From: Candidatus Hydrogenedentota bacterium
Lineage (GTDB): Bacteria > Hydrogenedentota > Hydrogenedentia > Hydrogenedentales > CAITNO01
Length of the DNA: 6,338 nt
NCBI GenBank assembly: GCA_903822375.1
Contig: CAIJOU010000293.1
Location: 1 to 6,338, forward strand
Reading direction: 5' to 3'
Shown here: piece by piece, positions 1-3,579 of the stretch
Numbering within the stretch: position 1 is the stretch's first letter
Layout: each line of letters opens with the position of its first letter
Made by a program: the position numbers and the translations under genes
The notes under the pieces: model-generated
What the model saw: only the letters and a program-made list of their open reading frames with translations
Database searches by the model: none
What the model was told of the DNA's origin: nothing

Positions 1-1843
1 CGTCGCGGCTTTGCAGAATCTCGTTGTATTTCCACCGGCCTGAGGGCTCGATCAGTTCAACACCCACAAAGGCGCCCGGACTTTCCGTAAACAGCGGTTT
101 CTTCATGTCCGGCCACAGCACTGAAGTAGGCCATCCATTGTCGTCCACCGTGACGGTTGGCGCGGGCGCGGACGGTGCCGGGGCAGGCGTCTTTTTGCTT
201 GGAACCAGCCGGACCGTAGTCCGCGGACCCACGTTCTCCATCCAGAAGCGGAGCAACTGTCCCGGCGCGTTGTCCGCAACCGTGCCATTGTCGGCTTCGG
301 ATGTCATCTGGTCCGGACTTGCCGGGCCGGTGAACTGGGCGTATCCGGGCAGCATTTCCACCGGCGTGGCGACGCCGGTTATCGGATTCTCGAACGCGTC
401 CACCTTCTCGCGCAGCGCGGAAGTCTTCATCGTGACCCATCCGCCCCACGGCCTGGGGGCCGTGTTGGCCACGTAGTACCCGTATTCCAGGGGGCAGATG
501 GCCGTTCGCGCGCGCTGCGCCAGCAGCACCTTGGACATGGCAAGGGGATAGTAGGCGGTGCGCGCCTTTTCGTTGAACTGCGCCAGCGTGTCGATGTCGT
601 GGGGCTGTCCGATGCTGTCCGCCGAACCCCAGGTGTGCTCGTCGAACAGGCACAACTGGCGCAGCAGCCGGTCGGCCTCGGCGTGCGTCTTTGCGTCCGC
701 TGTTGCCCCCCAAACCGTGCTGAGCGCGGCCGTCAGGTTGCGCTTGGCTCGGCGCGATGCGGCCACTTCCCGGGGTCCCGAGGCGCAGCCGTTGGCCCAC
801 CAGTCGGGGAACTCCCCCGCGTACTCCGGCACGTCGGCGTCAACGCGCGGCTTCACGTCGTCAATGGCCTGCGACACCGTGGTCATGCGCAGTTCCGGCT
901 GCAGGTTCAGCCGGTTCCATGCCGCCACGAAATCGGCCAGCCCCAGGAAGGGCGGGTCGTTGTCCATGCGCCACTCGTTGGTCACCGAAAGCGGCAGGAC
1001 CGCGTAGGGGTAGCCCCGCGCCTCCAGTTCCCCGAGCCGTCCGCACAACCGCGCGTGGGCCTTGCGCAACGCCGGCTCTTCGGTGGGATAGAATTCGCCG
1101 CGCCGGGGCGGACGGTAGCGCGTGTCGGTCGATTCGGGCACCGGGCCGTGCCGCCAGGAATCGGCGAAGAAATAGTAGAAGCCGTTCGGATAGGCGTCGC
1201 CCAGCCAGACAAAGATGCGGCGGTCGTCGGGCATTCTCCAGTAGAAGCCCATGGGCACCTCAAACGGGGCCTGGCCGTTGGTCGGGTTGATGCCCATCCA
1301 CAGGTTGTTCACGTTCCGGTTCAGCAGCGCCGCCGCGCCGGCCCGGGGGAAGCCGTTCACGTCGTTCTGAATGCCCGTTTTCGGAAGCGCCGCATTCCAC
1401 AGTTCCTCCGGAAGCCAGCGAAGGGCCGTATGCCATTCCTCGGCGCTGAGCGTGGGCGTCTGGTTCATGGCGAGCGCCGTGATTTCAAGACGGCCTGTCT
1501 TTATCGCACGAAGCAGATCCTGGCGCCGTTCGGGCGTGTTCTTCTGCCACCAGTCATCCACCGTCACCGCCGACTCGGCGGTCCAGGCGAAGCACGCTTC
1601 CGGCGGCGCATTCTCCGTTTGCAGAACGCCGTCAATGGCGATGTCCAGGTAGCGCATCTGCTGTTCGCGGGTCACCGCGGGATGATCGGTGAAACCGATA
1701 TCCGTATGCGACATGTGGACAATGTCGACCCTTTTGATCGTCTTGGGGATTGCGGGCTCCTGGGCGGATAAGGTCCCGACCTGTACGATGACCGCCAGTA
1801 CAATGCCCACAAGCGTGATTGGAGCGCGTTTTGTCGCATTCAT
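1..1843 (-). CDS. Secreted glycoside hydrolase family 38-type protein (alpha-mannosidase-like), 3' end cut off
   Basis: 614 codons are visible, with no stop before the window edge. The N-terminus (residues 1-28) is a Sec signal peptide: Lys5/Arg6, a hydrophobic core from about 9 to 25, and a likely cut after LSAQ. GH38 hallmarks follow. HTDIGFTD (46-53) supplies His46 and Asp48. WTAES lies near 98. QNDVNGF carries Asp161. A PDWWANG block surrounds Asp347, and LFDEHTWG (399-406) supplies His403. Known GH38 enzymes bind zinc through two His and two Asp, one Asp being the nucleophile. The Asp48-Asp161 distance (113) nearly equals the 112 between Asp92 and Asp204 of Drosophila Golgi alpha-mannosidase II. 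Asp294 or Asp296 in RMDNDPPF is a candidate acid/base (inferred). A Pro/Ala-rich linker near 552-563 precedes a C-terminal beta-domain that continues off the edge. It probably acts on alpha-mannosides or related glycans outside the cytoplasm, but this HTDIG-type branch (DUF5054-like) has uncertain specificity. The start at 1843 fits the signal peptide, although its Shine-Dalgarno (aaaggga, about 12 nt away) is poor. Confidence 0.88.
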   Translation of the reverse strand, partial: MNATKRAPITLVGIVLAVIVQVGTLSAQEPAIPKTIKRVDIVHMSHTDIGFTDHPAVTREQQMRYLDIAIDGVLQTENAPPEACFAWTAESAVTVDDWWQKNTPERRQDLLRAIKTGRLEITALAMNQTPTLSAEEWHTALRWLPEELWNAALPKTGIQNDVNGFPRAGAAALLNRNVNNLWMGINPTNGQAPFEVPMGFYWRMPDDRRIFVWLGDAYPNGFYYFFADSWRHGPVPESTDTRYRPPRRGEFYPTEEPALRKAHARLCGRLGELEARGYPYAVLPLSVTNEWRMDNDPPFLGLADFVAAWNRLNLQPELRMTTVSQAIDDVKPRVDADVPEYAGEFPDWWANGCASGPREVAASRRAKRNLTAALSTVWGATADAKTHAEADRLLRQLCLFDEHTWGSADSIGQPHDIDTLAQFNEKARTAYYPLAMSKVLLAQRARTAICPLEYGYYVANTAPRPWGGWVTMKTSALREKVDAFENPITGVATPVEMLPGYAQFTGPASPDQMTSEADNGTVADNAPGQLLRFWMENVGPRTTVRLVPSKKTPAPAPSAPAPTVTVDDNGWPTSVLWPDMKKPLFTESPGAFVGVELIEPSGRWKYNEILQSRD

Positions 1844-1905
1844 ATGTATTGCATTTCCCTTTATGAGTGAGGCCGGCAGGATGCCGTCGCTCCCGGTCGC
1901 ATGGA

Positions 1906-1935
1906 ATCCTAGCCCGTGGGTTCAGACTGCTTCAA
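1906..1935 (-). promoter_or_regulatory. Possible sigma70-type promoter for the GH38 gene
   Basis: Read on the minus strand, TTGAAG (1935-1930) and TAGGAT (1911-1906) are separated by 18 nt, each matching four of six consensus bases. Transcription would begin about 55-60 nt before the ATG at 1843. This rests only on two partial hexamer matches in fairly GC-rich DNA. Confidence 0.25.
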
Positions 1936-1986
1936 CCAAGGGGCCTGGTCTCCTTTCAAGGCATCCTGGGTTCTTCCAGGCAAAGG

Positions 1987-2030
1987 TGTTGCCTATGTGC
2001 CCGGTATTATCTGTTACCCATGTCCCCGGT
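1987..2030 (+). repeat. Tandem 19-bp direct repeat resembling an insertion-sequence end
   Basis: tgttgcctatgtgcccggt (1987-2005) and tgttacccatgtccccggt (2012-2030) match at 16 of 19 positions and are offset by 25 bp. From memory, spaced copies of 'tgttacccatgt(g/c)cccggt' are found at the ends of some DDE insertion sequences of the IS21/IS481 type, where the transposase binds repeated sites. No transposase or partner end is visible here, so this would be a single remnant end. The IS assignment is recall and inference; the repeat itself is directly seen. Confidence 0.5.
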
Positions 2031-2090
2031 TCGGACCACCTTCTGATTTACCCCAAAACAGCAATACGAACCGGGTTGCAACGAACCGGG
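2025..2090. repeat. Three copies of a 9-mer: one inverted, two direct
   Basis: cgaaccggg occurs at 2067-2075 and 2082-2090, and its reverse complement cccggttcg at 2025-2033. The two direct copies belong to a longer pair, 2066-2078 and 2081-2093, which match at 12 of 13 positions with a 15-bp period. The inverted copy overlaps the end of the tandem IS-like repeat. The direct pair lies 30-57 bases before the lipoprotein start and flanks or overlaps a weak -35 candidate, so it could be an operator or more of a decayed mobile-element end. Confidence 0.5.
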
Positions 2091-2106
2091 CTGTGAGAGG
2101 TATTGT
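2076..2106 (+). promoter_or_regulatory. Weak promoter candidate for the lipoprotein gene
   Basis: TTGCAA (2076-2081) and TATTGT (2101-2106) are 19 nt apart, each matching four of six sigma70 consensus positions. The start point would be at about 2113, on top of the Shine-Dalgarno, which argues against it. It is listed because it sits directly on the repeated 9-mers. Confidence 0.15.
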
Positions 2107-2110
2107 GTTC

Positions 2111-2116
2111 AAGGAG
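2111..2116 (+). promoter_or_regulatory. Ribosome binding site fixing the lipoprotein start
   Basis: AAGGAG lies 6 nt before the ATG at 2123. The frame is open upstream to an ATG at 1916, but that start would put about 70 residues of translated intergenic repeat in front of the signal peptide. The Shine-Dalgarno and the lipoprotein signal together select 2123. Confidence 0.8.
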
Positions 2117-2122
2117 AACAGC

Positions 2123-2923
2123 ATGAGCATGCACGTTTCGTTTCGGACAGGCATTTGCGCGGTGATGCTTCTGGCCGCCCTCTCAGTCAGCGGATGTCCC
2201 CACTGTGACTGCGGACAGGGGGACATAACCGGCGGGAATGTCCTGTTGACACCGTTCTCCGGACGCTTCGGCTACGGTCTTTCGGGTGCCTTCGGCTTCG
2301 AGGGTTCGCTGACGAAGAACCAGTTGTCCGACCAAGCCTGGCGCATGGAAGGCACCTTTACCTTCCCGACCGGGGGATACACGGTTGAGACTCCGGTCAT
2401 CCTGGTGGCGGAATCCTATCCCGAGCAGGTCAGCGTGACCATCAAGGTCAATCCGCCCGCGCCCGACGCCCTTGTGGCGCAGATGGTCACCGTGGTGCCC
2501 GTCACGGCGGACATTACCGCCTCAAACCTGGCCCTTTTCAAGATACGCATCACCGGTGCCGGTGTCCTGTCCTGCCCGAACGCAGTGGAGGTTGCCCTCA
2601 AGAACAAGAAGGATGAGTGGGTGCTGGAGTCGGGCTCCACCGCGCCGCGGTTGCTCCTTACCTGCCCCTCCGGCATTGGAGAGGCAACGGTGCAACTCGA
2701 TGCCGCCTGCCCGCTCCAGAAACTCCTGGTTGGACTGCGATACGACCCCAATCGGCCCTTCACACGGCTTGAAGGCTTTGAGGCAACCGACGGGAACGGC
2801 GGGCGGTGGGCCGACCTGACTCCCCATATGTGCGCCGGATTCATTCAGGTGGAACTGCCGGAAGCCGCCCTATCCGCCGAAAACGGCCCGCTGACGCTCC
2901 ACTGGGTGGACATGTACCGCTGA
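2123..2923 (+). CDS. Predicted lipoprotein of unknown function, 266 aa
   Basis: The N-terminus is a lipoprotein signal: Arg8, a hydrophobic core (about 10-20) and lipobox VSGC, which makes Cys25 the lipidated residue after signal peptidase II cleavage. The mature start is unusual, CPHCDCG, placing Cys28 and Cys30 right beside the lipidated Cys25; further cysteines occur in SCPNA, TCPSG, ACPLQ and MCAGF. The rest is rich in alternating hydrophobic and polar stretches with many Gly, Pro, Thr and Val, and no clear long helix. This suggests one or two beta-sandwich domains, ending in a strand-like LTLHWVDMYR. I recognise no family. ATG at 2129 is a possible alternative start that also keeps the signal. 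A surface or periplasmic binding or structural role is possible but not shown. It is transcribed away from the GH38 gene, and the shared spacer carries repeats. Confidence 0.85.
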   Translation: MSMHVSFRTGICAVMLLAALSVSGCPHCDCGQGDITGGNVLLTPFSGRFGYGLSGAFGFEGSLTKNQLSDQAWRMEGTFTFPTGGYTVETPVILVAESYPEQVSVTIKVNPPAPDALVAQMVTVVPVTADITASNLALFKIRITGAGVLSCPNAVEVALKNKKDEWVLESGSTAPRLLLTCPSGIGEATVQLDAACPLQKLLVGLRYDPNRPFTRLEGFEATDGNGGRWADLTPHMCAGFIQVELPEAALSAENGPLTLHWVDMYR

Positions 2924-2953
2924 TTCTTCGGGTGCGGCGCAGACGTATCAAAA

Positions 2954-2988
2954 AGAATCCAGAATTCAGAATTCAGGAGCCAGAATAA
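2954..2988 (+). repeat. Heptamer tandem repeat, about five units
   Basis: Five consecutive 7-base units are seen: agaatcc, agaattc, agaattc, aggagcc, agaataa. Two are identical and the others differ by one to three bases. Short tandem heptamers of this 'agaattcaggag' kind occur between genes in cyanobacteria, planctomycetes and other bacteria (general knowledge). It begins 31 bases after the lipoprotein stop. No U-tract or strong hairpin is present, so it is not an obvious terminator. Confidence 0.7.
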
Positions 2989-3071
2989 GACAGCAAGACA
3001 TATGGATATCTCCTCTTCACACAGAGGTTCGTCGGGTGTGTTGATGGACGATTATCGAGAAGACGGGTAGA

Positions 3072-3118
3072 AATGCCGAACGAAGCCAGGGGTGAGGGGA
3101 TTTCCTCTTTCCGGCATT
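3072..3118. other. Imperfect two-tier hairpin in the spacer
   Basis: aatgccg (3072-3078) pairs with cggcatt (3112-3118), and inside it gagg (3094-3097) pairs with cctc (3104-3107). There is no T-run after it. It lies 73 bases before the microprotein start and just upstream of the promoter candidate. It could be an upstream regulatory structure or a chance pairing. Confidence 0.3.
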
Positions 3119-3142
3119 CACGAAATAAGTGTGTGCAAGCAG

Positions 3143-3170
3143 TTGTTGACTTAACGGTGAGATGGATAAT
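3143..3170 (+). promoter_or_regulatory. Promoter candidate for the microprotein gene
   Basis: TTGTTG (3143-3148) and GATAAT (3165-3170) are 16 nt apart; the -10 box matches five of six consensus bases. An overlapping TTGACT (3146-3151) is a better -35 but gives only a 13-nt spacer. Transcription would start near 3177, leaving a very short leader that begins at the Shine-Dalgarno. Confidence 0.35.
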
Positions 3171-3176
3171 CACGCG

Positions 3177-3183
3177 AAAGGAG
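3177..3183 (+). promoter_or_regulatory. Ribosome binding site selecting a GTG start
   Basis: AAAGGAG stands 7 nt before the GTG at 3191. This strong, well-placed site is the main evidence that the short frame behind it is translated. Confidence 0.75.
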
Positions 3184-3190
3184 CACAGCC

Positions 3191-3328
3191 GTGAAGCATA
3201 TCAAGTCGGTGACCATTCCCAAGAACGCCGTTCCCGAAAAGGCCCAGAGCGATGCAGGCAGCATCTTCCTGCAGATATGGGCCTTCGTCTTTGGCTCAAT
3301 CCTGCTGGGGGCGCTGGGCCTGAAGTAA
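3191..3328 (+). CDS. 45-aa single-span membrane microprotein, function unknown
   Basis: A GTG start with a strong Shine-Dalgarno opens a 45-codon frame ending in TAA. The first half (residues 2-21) is polar and basic: KHIKSVTIPKN, then a proline and a charged patch with Glu16, Lys17 and Asp21. Residues 24-44 form one hydrophobic helix, SIFLQIWAFVFGSILLGALGL, with small residues (Gly35, Ser36, Gly40, Gly43) of the kind that pack helices together, and a lone Lys45 at the end. With Lys2, Lys5 and Lys11 before the helix, the N-terminus is probably cytoplasmic. There is no signal-peptidase site. I recognise no family. It stands alone: the lipoprotein ends 267 bases before it and a palindromic repeat follows 33 bases after it. 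A role as a small subunit or modulator of a membrane complex is only a guess. Confidence 0.65.
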   Translation: MKHIKSVTIPKNAVPEKAQSDAGSIFLQIWAFVFGSILLGALGLK

Positions 3329-3361
3329 TCCGCAGCCGCAAGACGTCACCACCGTTTCCTT

Positions 3362-3451
3362 CTCTGCGAAGCTCCGCGTCCTCTGCGCCTCTGCGATACG
3401 GAACATAAAGCCTGAATCGCAGAGACGCGGAGAGCGCAGAGTTCCGCAGAG
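3362..3451. repeat. Palindromic 'ctctgcg' intergenic repeat (REP/MITE-like)
   Basis: The left arm 3362-3397 and right arm 3416-3451 (36 bases each) are inverted copies matching at about 29 of 36 positions without gaps, around an 18-base loop. Most mismatches are transitions that could pair as G-U in RNA. Each arm carries three copies of the heptamer: ctctgcg at 3362, 3381 and 3389, and cgcagag at 3418, 3435 and 3445. Dispersed repeats of the form 'ctctgcgtcctctgcgcctctgcg' are common between genes in several environmental bacteria (general knowledge). Its transcript would fold into a long hairpin that could separate the microprotein mRNA from the next gene, though no T-tract follows. The rest of 3329-3579 holds no gene I can support. 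Confidence 0.8.
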
Positions 3452-3502
3452 GATAGCTACGCTTATTTCACCGCATCCCGTCGCAGGGTGTTCCGAAGGT
3501 TT

Positions 3503-3531
3503 TTGTATCTGGGGAGCAGCGCATCCATAAT
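3503..3531 (+). promoter_or_regulatory. Weak promoter candidate for the DUF3160 gene
   Basis: CATAAT (3526-3531) is a good -10 match, with TTGTAT (3503-3508) 17 nt upstream as a poor -35. It would give a leader of about 40 nt before the ATG at 3580. Confidence 0.25.
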
Positions 3532-3564
3532 GTCCCATGACAGTACTCTGGTTGGTTTTCCAAT

Positions 3565-3572
3565 GGAGGAGG
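3565..3572 (+). promoter_or_regulatory. Strong ribosome binding site for the DUF3160 gene
   Basis: GGAGGAGG ends 7 nt before the ATG at 3580. It fixes the start directly in front of the signal peptide. Confidence 0.8.
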
Positions 3573-3579
3573 AAGCGTC

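Noticed and set aside
57..800. Minus-strand open frame of 247 codons in another frame
   Set aside because: It overlaps the GH38 reading frame out of phase, with Arg/Gly/Ala-rich composition and no domain; the GH38 frame carries the conserved motifs.
599..1771. Long plus-strand open frame of 390 codons
   Set aside because: It lies antisense inside the GH38 gene, is rich in Arg, Pro and Gly, and has no motif; it is a by-product of the GC-rich coding strand.
1916..2122. N-terminal extension of the lipoprotein to an ATG at 1916
   Set aside because: It would translate the IS-like repeats and bury the lipoprotein signal; the Shine-Dalgarno at 2111-2116 supports the start at 2123.
2954..2988. CRISPR-like array
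   Set aside because: Units are only 7 bases with no spacers, and no cas gene is nearby.
2973..3173. Minus-strand frame of 66 codons
   Set aside because: It has no credible ribosome binding site, runs into the heptamer repeat and shows no signal or domain.
3073..3408. Plus-strand frame of 111 codons overlapping the microprotein
   Set aside because: It runs from the hairpin into the palindromic repeat, has Arg/Ser-rich low-complexity content and lacks a Shine-Dalgarno, unlike the overlapping 45-codon frame.
3296..3538. Minus-strand frame of 80 codons
   Set aside because: Much of it is the palindromic repeat read through; such repeats often create false small proteins.
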